A DNA stretch of 64,000 bases. Origin: Lactuca virosa (lineage: Eukaryota; Streptophyta; Magnoliopsida; Asterales; Asteraceae). Numbering within the stretch: the stretch's first letter is position 1; each line of letters begins with the position of its first letter. The stretch lies in assembly GCA_928212115.1 (NCBI GenBank), contig CAKMRJ010005634.1, positions 126,085,542 to 126,149,541 of the forward strand, read 5' to 3'. This document shows positions 46,419 to 57,267 of this stretch, one piece after another. The notes beneath the pieces are model-generated. The model made no database searches. It saw only the letters and a list, made by a program, of their open reading frames with translations, and had not been told where the DNA came from. Position numbers and translations under genes: made by a program.

Positions 46419-48295
46419 AATACAAGTTGAATCAATCAAGTTATAGTATCAATCACATGTGATTTATAACTTGCACCCAAAAGGATTTTTATACTTTTAA
46501 CTGCTTTACCAACAAAACTGCTTTAAGTGTTTATCAAACTCATTTTCATGTTAAATTGTTATAAAAATATTTCTAAACTCTTTTAAACTCCTTCGGTTCC
46601 CAAACCATATCTACACCAATATATTTATATAAGTAAGACTTGAAGGACTTAGGACTGATAGCTCACCTTACTTCCTGTTCTTGTTTGATTGTGGACTTAG
46701 GGTATATTGTTATCTGTCCGACTGTCGTTGAATTCTTAGTTATATATTATATATATTCGTGTTGAATATTAAAGTTTTCACTTCAGTACAATACCTTTGT
46801 GTATCAAAGGCATGCAACCAACCTTACTAATTAACTATAATAGGTATAGTTAAGGATTACTACTCGTGTATACTATTACAATGGTACCTACCAGAGTCCG
46901 AACAGTTATGAGTCAATACATGTTAAACACTATAAAAAGAGAATACTATATACTATACAAGAGAACACTCTATACACTATACCAGAAAGTACATTATACA
47001 TTATACAAAGAGAACATACTACAACAGAATGTGACATACTATCTCTCGATACGACACTTCACTGTGCTATCACCGTGTAACCAGAGTCTCCTGGAGGGAG
47101 AGCGGGCATTATGTGTATAGATCTATACGGGACAGACACTCCCACATCCCGACTGCTAGCTACAGTCCGAGCCGACTAGGCCCAGGGGTGACAAAATGTC
47201 ACATTTCTACAGATGACGCGGAGGGTCATCAGGGATTCGATCGTCAATCAGCATGGTTACATACAAGTTCACGTTTCGACCTTTAATTAATACATTAAGA
47301 ATTAAAGGCAAAACAGACTCCCCGAGGTGTATTGTACATTTAATACTACCTGGAGTCTGCATTTTCATTTCATTAGCTGGCAGTGATGCTGCTGGGGTAA
47401 AACACTATTTTCCCAATTACTTTACATGAATGAAGTCTAAAACTATATTTTCCTACTAATAGTTTCTCTGGGAAAACTTTTACATTTTCAAAGGATCAAA
47501 CATACATACAACCGGGTCTTGGTAGAAGACCACTTTTACTGGAAAACATAGGGTTTTCCTAGGGAGCATACTATTTTCCAACATTGAGATCAAATATTAT
47601 ACTACATGGTTGTAATCATTTTTATACAAGCAATGACACTAAATACTCATGAACTCACCAGCTTTATGTTGATACTCGCTTTCAAAATAACTTGTATTCT
47701 CAGGTCATCAGTAGACAGGTGCAGATGCAGCTTTTGAGAAGATGGAGCACATACAAGACTCCTCTTTATTTTGATTATACTTTTGGTGTCTAACAAACTG
47801 TACAGAACACGCTTGTATTACAATTATTATATTAATGCAATGGATGTTGTTGCTTGTCTTTACTATTATGCATTGTTATGATACTGTACATGACGTCCTC
47901 CACCCCAGAACGTATTCCGCCGTTCTTGGTTTTGGGGTGTGACTGAAAACCCTATGTACTCACCAGGTTTCCCAACCAGACCCACTCCAACTTATTTGTA
48001 TCACAGGTGTCGATACGAAGCTACTTTGCACTGAGAGATTTAAAAGAGATGTAGATCACTAGTGTAAATGAATGTAAGTTCTGTTTATGCTTATGTTTCT
48101 GTATTGACGATGACATCCCAAATGTTTTAAATGAATAAAAATACATTTCTTCGAAAATGCTTTGATAACGTATTTATCATGTTTTTCTGGGAACAAATTC
48201 CGCGACATTTTTATTAAAAGAAGTACTCTGATTTTTATAAAGCATAAACAAAAATCGGTCTTTTCTGGCCGTGAAAATGGGGATGTCACATAATC

Positions 48296-48760
48296 TATCG
48301 AGTTCACTATCAGGCGGTATCTTACAAACAGAATCCTCCGTAAGATTCAATGGAATTATAAACCGAGAGTGTGATGTCCTTCCTCCAGTTAATAATAACG
48401 ATGCAATACCACTTGAAGCAACATTTAAAACTATCTCACCATTACATCTAATTTTTGCAGATATTGTCTTCCAAAGAAAGGTTTTACCCGTTCCACCATA
48501 TCCATACACAAAAAACACACCTCCTTTCTTATCCTTGACTGTAGTCATGATATCAAGAAAAAATATTGCATTGCTCGTTTCTTAATGCAACAAACATACG
48601 ATCAAACTCTTTCTTTAAAATAGGTATGCCATAGTCTAGCTCCTCTGTGATAAGACGATTGTTTGAAGAAGAAACAGAATTAACATACGGGTAAGGCATT
48701 TTTTTATAATTTTTAAGATCAGTGTTACGAAGTAAAAATTTGTTCAATCTCGAACAAAGT
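48296..48760 (-). pseudogene. Helitron-1 helicase, N-terminal part (Walker A)
   Basis: The minus-strand frame 48747-48553 (YPYVNSVSSSNNRLITEELDYG) runs on into 48548-48296. That part has the phosphate-binding loop GYGGTGKT (near 48495), then VASSGIASLLLTGGRTSHSRFIIP, typical of PIF1-like helicases of plant Helitrons. The frame reaches the gag-only element insertion at 48295 and continues at 40154. The codons after 48296 in the open frame belong to the LTR. Confidence 0.88.
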
Positions 48761-48990
48761 CATGTTTTTAAGCTGATCTTCATTGAGTGATAAACCTGTA
48801 CGATGAATAATATGTCAAAAAGAATATAATATTAAACAATTTAATGGTAATAAAAAAATATACTCTGCATATTGAAAATATATAGAATCCGTTTTTACAA
48901 ATAATGATAGAAAATTATAATACCGGGAGATTTTAATCTACGTTGTTGGTTGTAAAGAATACCATCCGACAAGTGTTGTCATGTATTTTC
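48761..48990 (-). other. probable intron or spacer in Helitron-1 RepHel
   Basis: Very AT-rich with no coding similarity, between the Rep and helicase segments. Plant RepHel genes often have introns; the splice sites are not certain here. Confidence 0.4.
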
Positions 48991-49926
48991 CTAAACAGAC
49001 TCTTGTCTACCCAAACTGTTAGACATTAACATCGTAGCAAATAAGAACCGCAGATAAAAACCTGAATGACTTGCTTCCTTAATTGCATCGACATATTCTT
49101 TATCGTCATCTAAGAGGCCCAAAGCATTACATGCATCTTTAAAAGAAGGAAATTCTTCACCATTTACTGTACGAATTTCTTCAAATGATTTTGGACCTTT
49201 CCCTTTATTTAAAAGAATCCTTAAGAAGTATACTTCGCTAAGATTAGGTGAAATCGAGTGAATTCTTCCAATTGAATGTCCAATTTTCCTTGGCTTCCAA
49301 ACCCTACCATTAGGTTTCCAAAGAAACTTTGTAGGAAATTCAACGTATGTAAGTTTTCGTGCATCTTTATTAATTTTATTACATTTCATCCAAGATGTGA
49401 ATATAGAAGTAGCAACTGAAGGTTGTTTAAGAACATTGTCAATATCATCGTCTGCAGCATATATGAGTTGTTGTTGATCAGGAAGATTAAAAGGTAGTCG
49501 AAGCACATAAGGATATCGACAATGAACATCGTATCTGAATATTCACCATGATGCTTCACATGCAGATAGATATCTACAATCATAATAATCTTTTATTTCA
49601 TCTACAACATCGTCGTGATCAGAACCATTGTTGCCTTGTACAACAGCAATTGTAGCTCTATCTGCACCCTCGTTTATATATTTAAATAGATACTTTATGG
49701 AAGATCCCTGATTGCACCATTCAACATTAATGTGTGCCTGATATGTTTTCAACAGATATTTGTTATATGGAACAACATTTCTGTTGTCTAACTTGACACC
49801 AGATTTTTCGAAAAAATATCCATTGTTTCTTCTCATATATAAGGGATAACCATTGGCATCAACTGAATTTAAACATTGTTTGTCAACCATGCATGGGCAA
49901 GTCATATTTTCAGCTCCACAAGGACC
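48991..49926 (-). pseudogene. Helitron-1 Rep: tyrosine region and Rep-helicase linker
   Basis: Minus-strand frames 49905-49543 and 49506-48991, joined by a small frameshift near 49540. The first begins right after the Copia-2 junction with MTCPCMVDKQCLNSVDANGYPLYMRR. It includes the Rep tyrosine motif region KYLFKYINEGADRA and DCRYLSACEASW. The second has LRLPFNLPDQQQLIYA, LTYVEFPTKFLWKP and the conserved YFLRILLNKGKGPKSFEEIRTVNGEEFPSFKDACNALGLL. This is the usual Rep C-terminal region of plant Helitrons, whose tyrosines make the covalent DNA link in rolling-circle transposition. Confidence 0.88.
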
Positions 49927-49939
49927 AATTAAAGAATTA

Positions 49940-50184
49940 TGTCAACCAAACTAACACTTTGATTGTATTAGAGAAATTCAGTATCACAAAAAATCTAACA
50001 ATTGACCTATCTCTATACATGATCAACGCATACATATATAGATCTAGAATTCATATTTGATTACAATTCGTAAACAAAGAATTAGGAAACTTTCCATATA
50101 ACACGAATCTTGGACAACACTCCAAACACACCGATGGGTCGACCCGCGACATTAAGCCCATGGTCTCAACCCATTCGACCAACA
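49940..50184 (-). repeat. 3' LTR of Copia-2
   Basis: On the minus strand begins TGTTGGTCGAATGG at 50184. Matches 54706-54949. Confidence 0.85.
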
Positions 50185-50185
50185 A

Positions 50186-52655
50186 TCACCCCCTGAATGG
50201 TTGAGACGGCAACTCGCACACACCGAGTAACGATCTCATTTCACCGAACCTTACTCGCGCTAAGGCTTTTGTTAGGGGATCCTCTACTTGTTCTTTTCCC
50301 GCCACGTGTTCGACTTCAACTTGCTCGATTTCCACATGCTCTCGAATGAAGTGGAAACGAGTGTGAATATGTTTGCTCCTCCCGTGAAACACCGGATTTT
50401 TAGACAACGTGATCGCCGACTTGTTGTCTATACGAATCAACACCTTTTGTTTCTCTAATCCGGTCACCTCCGCGAGCAACTCCCTTAGCCAAATTGCTTG
50501 GCATGCTGCTGAAGTAGCTGCCATGAACTCGGCTTCACACGAAGATAAAGCAACAGTTTCTTGCTTTTGTGAGCACCACGTAATAGGGGATTTACCAAGA
50601 AAGAAAATGTGACCAGTAGTACTCCGACCATCATCCATGTCTACATTATGACTACTATCACTATAACCCAAACGTTTCAACTCGTTACACTTTTCATATT
50701 TAATTCCAAGCGAAATTGTACCACGAAGGTAACGAAGAATTTGCTTGATCGCGCGCGCATGAGATTCTCTCGGACTTTGCATATAACGACTTACTACCCT
50801 GACCGAGTAAGATAAGTCTGGACGAGTGTGAAGGAGGTAGCGTAAGCATCCAACTGTCCTTCTGTAATTAGTGGCTTCAACTTCTGGTTCATTCTCGGCT
50901 TTCGATAATTTTAGTCCCGGTTCCATTGGACATTGAGTGGCATTGCATTCTTCCATCCCGACTTCTTTTAAAATTTTTATTGCATATCCCTCTTGCTTTA
51001 TAGTAACACAACCCTTTTCATGAGAAACCTCAATGCCCAAGTAATAAGTCAACAAGCCAAGATCTGACATTTCAAACTTTGACGACATCATGTTTTTGAA
51101 TTGGCTTGTTATTTCATGACACGTTCCCGTTACGAATAAGTCATCTACGTACACTGCCACAATGATATATTCGCCTTTTGAAGCCTTTTTATAAACCGTC
51201 GTTTCTTGCAAACATCGTTTAAAACCCATTCCTCGTAAGATGCCATCAAGTTTAATGTTCCACGCCCTTGGTGCTTGTCTTAGGCCATATAAAGCTTTTG
51301 CTAACTTGTAAAATTTTTCTTCTTCTCCTTTTTTCTCAAAACCTTCAGGTTGCCGTACGTACACTTCTTCTTTTAATTCACCGTGTAAGAAGGTCGTCTT
51401 TACATCCAAGTGATAAATTTTCCATCCCTTCCCGGCTGCGAGAGCGATTAATAAACGAATCGTCTCGAGTCGGGCTACCGGCGCGAAAACTTCATCAAAA
51501 TCAATGTCGTGTTCTTGTACATAGCCTTTTGCTACGAGTCGCGCTTTGTACCTAGAAATAGATCTGTCCGCATTTCTTTTGATTTTATATACCCACTTTA
51601 ATCCGATGGGTTTGACATTCTTGGGAAGAGACACCACCTTCCAAGTTTTATTCCTTTCAATTGACTTGATCTCGTCTTTCATTGCCTTAAGCCATTCGGG
51701 TTTCACAATGGCTTCTTTAAAAGTACTTGGTTCGTCGTCAAAGGATAACATTAATTCGTTCATGTTAAGCTCATAATCATTCAGGTGAATTGGAAAAATG
51801 GAAACACGATTAGAACGACGTACCGGGTTATTCTCGAACTCGTTATTGCCGTCGGACTCGTGATCGCTGCTGTCCGTATCAGGTTCTGTCAAGATTGGGC
51901 TGTCCACTGTTGGGCTCGGGGCTGCTGGGCTCGGCGCTGCTGATGGGCTTTCATTTAAATGTTGCAGAGATGGGATGGCATTGTTATTGGGCTGGTGAGG
52001 CCCGTTATGTGGCTGATTTATCAAAGTGGCCCAAGCAATTTTGAAAGTTCCAGAATCATTTTCCTTTTCCGTTCCTATTGTTCTCGTACCTTTTTCCATT
52101 TCCTTTTTCCATTGCCATGACAACTTTTCATCATAAGTTACATTGTTGTTTATAATAATTTTATTTTCATACGGGTTAAATAAACGAGCACCTCCCGAAC
52201 CCGGTTCCGTTCCGAAATAAACCAATGGTCTCGATCTATCGTCAAGTTTCTTTAGATGTTTCGAAACAATCCTTTCATACGCAACGCATCCGAACACCTT
52301 TAGATCTTCAAGATTCGGTTTTTGACCATAGAGTTTTTCGTAAGGCGTGACTCCTACTAATGCTCGTGTAGGGGTACGATTTATAATATAAGTTGCATGT
52401 CGAACGGCTTCACCCCAAAACTGATTCGGAACTTCTTTTGCTTTCATAAGACATCGTGTCATCTCGATTAGTGTCCGGTTTCGTCGTTCTACTATGCCGT
52501 TTTGTTGGGGTGAGTATGGAGCCGTTAACATTCTTGCAACACCTTCTTCGCTCCAAAAACGATTAAAATCGTTTGAAGTAAACTCTCCGCCTCTATCCGT
52601 GTGGAACGTCTTTATAGCCTTCCCGATCCTATTTTCAATGGACTTTTTGAATTTT
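50186..52655 (-). pseudogene. pol: Copia-2 pol: integrase core end, RT, RNase H
   Basis: The longest coding stretch of the window (minus strand, 781 codons from the ATG at 52531; the true frame extends up to the frameshift near 52655). The integrase glutamate lies in NGIVERRNRT. The RT has WLKAMKDEIKSIERNKTW, KYHLDVKTTFLHG-type IYHLDVKTTFLHG, EEVYVRQPEGF, LYGLRQAPRAW and YVDDLFVTG. RNase H has GYSDSSHNVDMDDGRS, ALSSCEAEFMA, IDNKSAITLSKNPVFHGRSKHI. There is no stop within this stretch, so decay is modest. The frameshift at its upstream end, in a run of A residues, separates it from the rest of integrase. Confidence 0.95.
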
Positions 52656-53123
52656 TTTAATTACATCCGCCGCATCGTTTTTGTGTTTTAACAAAAAAGA
52701 CCACATGTATCTAGAAAAATCGTCAATTAGCACCAAAATATAAACATTACCGGCCATCGTGGGAGGATCAATAGGCCCGCAAATATCTCCATGTAGCATC
52801 TCGAGAATATTTTTAGACTTATAATTGGTTTTCTTCGGGAATGTGTGTTTGTTTTGTTTGCCTATCACGCAAATTTCGCAAACTTCTTCTTGATGTTTCA
52901 AAATTGGAACTCCATTAGCCAACTTGTGCATCATATTCACCGCACCAAAGTTGATATGGCCTAGTCGTGCATGCCATAACCAAGACTCGTCATCGATCTT
53001 TGCTTGCAAACATTGGGGTTTTCCAACTTTAAGTCGTGTTTTATAAAGACGATTTTCACTACGTGGAACCTTCATTAGCAACCTTCCATTTCGATCTTTC
53101 ATTGTCAAGTAATCACCATGCAT
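52635..53123 (-). pseudogene. pol: Copia-2 pol: pre-integrase and integrase N-terminal part
   Basis: The minus-strand frame contains the GAG-pre-integrase motif WLWHARLGHINF, the zinc-binding CEICVIGKQNKHTF and the first acidic integrase residue in LHGDICGP. It also includes IDDFSRYMWSFLLKHK. A one-base change in a poly-A run near 52655 ends it early, and another frameshift near 53125 separates it from the protease frame. Confidence 0.9.
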
Positions 53124-53959
53124 TCTATGTCACAACCGGATAGTGTCGTTTGGCCAAGACTTATGACATTGCTACGAAGAGAGGGAATGTAGTAGATATC
53201 TTTCATAACTTTTTGCTCACCGTTTTTACCTTCGAACAAAATTGATCCTTTTCCTTCAATTCGAACACACGAGCCATCTCCAAATCTTACTCTTCCGGTT
53301 ATACGTTCATTCAACTCCGAAATATATGAGTACTTCCCGGTCATGTGATTACTTGCCCCATTGTCGAGGTACCACATATCGTCGTCTTCTTGATTCGCCT
53401 CTACTTTGGGTGGAATGTATTTGTCTTCATTTAGGAAGATTGTCTCCTTTTGCATCATAAAAAATGTTCCTTCTTCCTGATCGACCTCCTCTCGGGCATC
53501 GTTGAGATTTGCTTCATGTTTCCTGTTACGTTCTGGGCATCGCGAAACAAAGTGTCTGAACTTATCACACCGGTAACATGGAATATTTGATAGGTCTCTT
53601 TGTTCATGATTTTTGCCTTTTCGTCTTTGATCATCACGATTCTTTAATGAGTCCCTTTGATCGTGGTTTTGGGTGTTATCTCGACCACGACCACATCCTC
53701 GGCCTCGTCCCCCACGGTATGCACCACGTCCTCTCCCACGGCTTGAGTCTTGGTTTCGATTTGAGTTTTCGGTCTTGGCATAAAGTAGCTTTTCACCGAA
53801 ATCGGATGCTTTGCCAGTTTCTTTAGTCCGTTCCTCGTAAGCTTTCAGCCGCCCAACTACATCTTCAAAAGTAATGGTTTTTAAATCCAAAACTTGCTCG
53901 AGTGCTGCTACGATGTGAATGAATCGACTAGGAAGACTCATAAGAAATTTCTTCACCAA
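53105..53959 (-). pseudogene. gag: Copia-2 gag C-terminus and protease
   Basis: Minus-strand frame with the Gag helical end (VKKFLMSLPSRFIHIVAALEQ), an Arg/Gly-rich RNA-binding stretch (RGRGRGAYRGGRGRGCGRGR), a zinc knuckle CYRCDKFRHFVSRC and the protease active site WYLDNGASNHMTG. The protease motif is DNGA where most relatives have DSGA or DTGA. This substitution is seen in many plant Copia elements. The frame ends with a frameshift near 53125. Confidence 0.92.
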
Positions 53960-54031
53960 CTTCTCTTGTGAGATTGTTCCTCCAAGTGTCGCTGAAACGG
54001 TCGCAAGTCCCGATAGTTTTGAAGAGAATCG

Positions 54032-54400
54032 TCAATAGTGCTCGTATCTTTCATCTTCAAACTTTCGAATTCCGAAGCCAATTTGCAAACGTGCTTCCTT
54101 CACTCGATCCGCACCCATGTTCCAAGATTTGATTGCTTCCCACATCTCCTTAGCAGTGGCGAGATTCCCGATTTGCAAGATTAAATCTTCCGGTATTGAT
54201 TGAAACAGTAATCCCATCACGATATTGTTTCTCTTTGCATCCGTTGAACCCGGATCAACCACATCCCACACGCCGTGAATGCCGAGTAAAACTTTCATAC
54301 GCATGTTCCATATCGTGTAGTTTAATGGCGTCAACTGCGGAAATTGAAACGAGATCGAGTGTGCCTCCTTCGCGGGTAGATTCGCTCCGTCTCCTGCCAT
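54032..54400 (-). pseudogene. gag: Copia-2 gag N-terminus
   Basis: Starts at ATG 54400 (MAGDGANLPAKEAHSISFQFPQL). Continues with the UBN2/Gag pattern (NYTIWNMRMKVLLGIHGVWDVVDPG, MWEAIKS). It stops at 54032, in the same frame as the gag part starting at 53959. Two compensating small indels around 54020-54050 appear to create the stop. Confidence 0.9.
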
Positions 54401-54680
54401 GAATAATCAACAGCAAACCACACACCTTCTTCAACGGATGAGAAATAAAATAATGATTCCAATTAAGAAATTGGAAACGACGACCAATAGGACCAGATAC
54501 TTTCTCTTTAATTGGACCACAAGAAAACAATTGTTTTCTTCAAAGCGTGTTCTTGATCCAGGAGCCAATTAATAAATAATTGGGGTATTAAATACTTGGA
54601 GGAAAAGCAACAATTTTGCATAAGAAGAAAAGCTTTTGCCGGCTTGAAAAAAAATCAATTGATCGGAAGCAAGAGGTTGT

Positions 54681-54693
54681 GGCTCTGATACCA
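54681..54693 (-). promoter_or_regulatory. primer-binding site of Copia-2
   Basis: The minus strand reads TGGTATCAGAGCC. It is separated from the CA end of the 5' LTR by 12 nt, an unusually long spacer. Confidence 0.88.
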
Positions 54694-54705
54694 ATTAAAG
54701 AATTA

Positions 54706-54949
54706 TGTCAACAAAACTAACACTTTGATTGTATTAGAGAAATTCAGTATCACAAAAACTCTAACAATTGACCTATCTCTATACATGATCAACGCATACA
54801 TATATAGATCTAGAATTCATATTGGATTACAATTCCTTAACAAAGAATTAGGAAACTTTCCATATAACACGTATCTTGGACAACACTCCAAAACACCGAT
54901 GGGTCGACCCGCGACATTAAGCACATGGTCTCAACCCATTCGACCAACA
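54706..54949 (-). repeat. 5' LTR of Copia-2
   Basis: About 244 bp. On the minus strand begins TGTTGGTCGAATGG at 54949 and ends GTTGACA. Confidence 0.85.
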
Positions 54950-56027
54950 GAATTCACTCACAAGTGAATACAATTTTGGATTCATTGATGTTTGGAATCT
55001 CACTGGAAATAATCGGATCAATATATTCAACAGTAGGCCGCTTGGAGTCAGCATGCAAAAATAGACAAATATGATTATGCGACAAACCTCTTTTTTGAAA
55101 TTCAATTGTAGAGACCACTGCAAATTAATTTTATAAATAACATATGGTTTGTATTGGATTAAATATATTGCGCAAAGAATAAAAAATGTCAATACATCAA
55201 AAAAAATAATTTAATAAAATAAATGTATGTATTAAACAACAATTTTTAATACCTGCTTGGAGTCGGCATGCTTTATTTTAAATAACCTACATAAGATATC
55301 AGGTCTATCTTCTGGATGTAGTGAAGTGTTATGAAGAAACCTTTCAACTTCAGGCCATTTTGGATTAGATGTAAAGGTTATGAAACCATTTACATAACGA
55401 CATGGCGCCCAAGTAGTTTTGCATCATATAACGTGCACCGCCAGTGAATGAAGAAAGTAAGATAACAAGTTGTCCGACGTTGGATATATCTTTATTCCCG
55501 GAAACTTGTTGATTACGTAAATTCTCATAAGACTCGCATCTAAGAATTTGTTGTTTGCTCTTTACGTAATGTAATCTCTCACTTTCAATCATAGTATAAG
55601 CATCTACCAAAAATTGTTGGAACAACCTTTTTGAATTAAGAATTAGTGAAAAACATTGATCCCTATCATGTATTCTATAAGAAAAAAATTCTCTCATTGT
55701 ACAGTTGGGCCGCTTGCTGTTGCTTAAAGGTGTAATACCTTGATGCGGTATGTCAACTCTGTAACCATCATCACCATATGGAAACAGTAGTCGATAATGA
55801 ACAGGAAGGTATGAAGGATGTAATTCACTAATACGTCGTAGAGAACCAGATGAAGTTTGAACAACAATATCTCTATTATCAATTGAATCACCAATATCTC
55901 TAACAATTAAAGAGACAACATCAGAAGCAGTTGGTAGCTTATATATCCTTCCATCTTGTTCCCTTCTTCCAATAATTCTCAACTTGATATCAACATGAGG
56001 GTTGTCATGAAAACAATCTCTAACCAT
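54950..56027 (-). pseudogene. Helitron-1 Rep: Helitron_like_N and HUH region
   Basis: The minus-strand frame 56027-55365 contains SLRRISELHPSYLPVHYRLLFPYGDDGY, MREFFSYRIHDRD and LFQQFLVDAYTMIESERLHYVKSKQ, then GGARYMMQNYLGAMSLCKWF. A probable intron (about 55118-55252, GT...AG) follows. A further segment reads EFQKRGLSHNHICLFLHADSKRPTVEYIDPIISSEIP, with the His-x-His pair of the HUH nuclease motif. HUH Rep nicks DNA to start rolling-circle transposition. Frames around the intron do not match exactly, so small indels are present. The Copia-2 LTR ends the segment at 54950. Confidence 0.85.
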
Positions 56028-56039
56028 TCTATAAGACTA

Positions 56040-56951
56040 AACCAAGACGTTATTTGAATCTAACATCAACTTCAAATCTTGTATAATATCATTATCAACG
56101 ACAGAAGAATTTGAATCTAATCAATAAGATATTTATTAATTAGATAAATGTGAAAAGTATACCCAAGACATGTTTGTCTATTTACGATCTCATTATCGGT
56201 ATCATATATGTACAACTGAGAGAATTTTGGTTTAGATCCCTGTTATGGTAAAAGGCTTACAATACTATGATAATTTTGACCGCTAAGTCTAAAAATGTAT
56301 GGAGCATTTCCTCTATTGATTGATGAATCAATTTTGCCACCCATTGACGTAAAAGAAAACATAGAATTGTAACGACGAATGTTCTTCATGAAGTGTTTGC
56401 TTTTAGAATCTCCAGATCTATAAAGATTTTCATAACTTGGAGGTGCATTCTTTAAGTCTGGTAGTTCAAATTTGCCATAAGCACAACATAGAGAATAATT
56501 AATATATATATTTTTACCTCTGACAGATTTATCTTTCCATAATTTTGCAAAACATGTTTGGCATACAACATTCTGATCACCATGATCTAAATAATCTATT
56601 AATTAAGATTGACATAAAAAGCATATCATGTAAGTGTATAAATTGAAAAGGATTGAATGAACAAATGTAAATATTGTATTTGTAAAAAAATTACCTTTTG
56701 ATATACCGGTATGTATGTTTTGATTATTTTGGCCATCATTGTTGTCTTCATCTGATCTCAGACTGATTATTGGAATAGGAGATCAATTTGCATTTTTTTC
56801 TTTTATTTTTATGATTTGGATTAGTTAACATGACCGAATATGACCTTGATGTTATTGTAGATGATTTGCTGGATGTGACACCATTTGAAAATACAGAGTA
56901 TTGTCTAATATTTGGTAACGATGATTGAAAACTGTTATTGGAAATATTCAT
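56040..56951 (-). pseudogene. Helitron-1 N-terminal region
   Basis: A minus-strand reading around 56590-56040 gives a Cys-rich segment (NVVCQTCFAKLW ... YSLCCAYGKFELP) and APPSYENLYRSGDSKSKHFMKNIRRYNSMFSFTSMGG. This is the zinc-finger-like beginning of plant Helitron proteins. An upstream frame from ATG 56951 (MNISNNSFQSSLPNIRQYSVF) may be the first exon. Stops and indels occur. Confidence 0.7.
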
Positions 56952-57267
56952 GGCTGGGGAAAAAAGATTGAAGGTATATATTGTTAAATATGATAGAATA
57001 ATAATATATTATAAAATGAAATGGTAAAATAAATGAATTACCATTGGAAATGTTAGATAATGGACTTTTAACATTTAGATATGGAGGAGTTTGTGACTTG
57101 ATTGTTTTGACATATTTGCACTTGATTTAGATGTGAATACGTTTTTATTTTCATGGACAACTCCTTTGAATTTGTCTGGAAAAAAAATGTTATGAGAAAT
57201 GCAGAAATTTTTAATAATTTTTTTAATATTATATGAAGATTAATATTGATAAAGAGATGATACACAC

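Larger units (their letters stand above)
44945..47944 (+). mobile_element. solo LTR (about 3.0 kb) nested in the gag-only element
   Basis: Starts TGTGACAACCCG and ends GGGGTGTGACT, flanked by 5-bp duplication gaaaa (44940-44944 and 47945-47949). The last base is T where relatives have A. The ends resemble the Gypsy-A and Gypsy-B LTRs, so it is a third related family. It contains a cluster of GTTTACGG palindromes (45564-46065) and a 16-G tract. No genes. Confidence 0.88.
40160..48290 (+). mobile_element. gag-only LTR retrotransposon (TR-GAG type), inserted in Helitron-1
   Basis: Flanked by 5-bp duplication taatc (40155-40159 and 48291-48295). LTRs begin TGTAACGCCCG and end GATGTCACA. The internal part holds only gag (40759-41985) and a short 3' region ending in a polypurine tract (42905-42918). 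No protease, RT, RNase H or integrase is present, and no space for them. The 5' LTR is cut to about 550 bp and the PBS is gone, so this copy is immobile. The 3' LTR carries a nested solo LTR (44945-47944). A second copy in inverted orientation is at 61093-64000. Confidence 0.9.
42919..48290 (+). repeat. 3' LTR of the gag-only element, with nested solo LTR
   Basis: The LTR proper is about 2.37 kb (42919-44944 and 47950-48290). It contains a 170-bp tandem repeat (43335-43773), a TATA box (43797-43806) and a (TAA)n tract. The last 340 bases resume after the solo LTR. Confidence 0.88.
49940..54949 (-). mobile_element. Copia-2: minus-strand Ty1/Copia element inserted in Helitron-1 rep
   Basis: Short LTRs: 5' LTR 54706-54949 and 3' LTR 49940-50184 (about 245 bp, roughly 3 % different by eye), PBS 54681-54693, PPT next to 50185-50197. 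The order gag, protease, integrase, RT, RNase H on the minus strand marks Ty1/Copia. Thirteen or so bases just outside the 5' LTR next to the PBS (aattaaagaatta on the plus strand) also occur outside the 3' LTR at the Helitron junction, so the exact ends and target duplication (possibly gaatt) are unclear. It interrupts rep between the HUH and tyrosine regions. Three frameshifts are visible. Confidence 0.93.
38695..57260 (-). mobile_element. Helitron-1: decayed autonomous Helitron (RepHel), split by two retrotransposons
   Basis: Minus-strand fragments in correct order, right to left: Zn-finger-like N-terminus and Helitron_like_N region, HUH motif, Copia-2 insertion, Rep tyrosine region, PIF1-like helicase motif I, gag-only LTR element insertion, helicase motif II and later motifs. 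Together they describe one rolling-circle transposon. Ends are uncertain: the left (3') end is either just left of the helicase stop (38695-38990) or at 38265. The right (5') end is not found and lies somewhere between about 57000 and 58345. Frameshifts and stops show it is inactive. Confidence 0.8.

Noticed and set aside
56040..57265. Separate small host genes between Helitron-1 and the LINE
   Set aside because: The readable parts match the N-terminal region of Helitron proteins; the remainder (57068-57265) is AT-rich without support.
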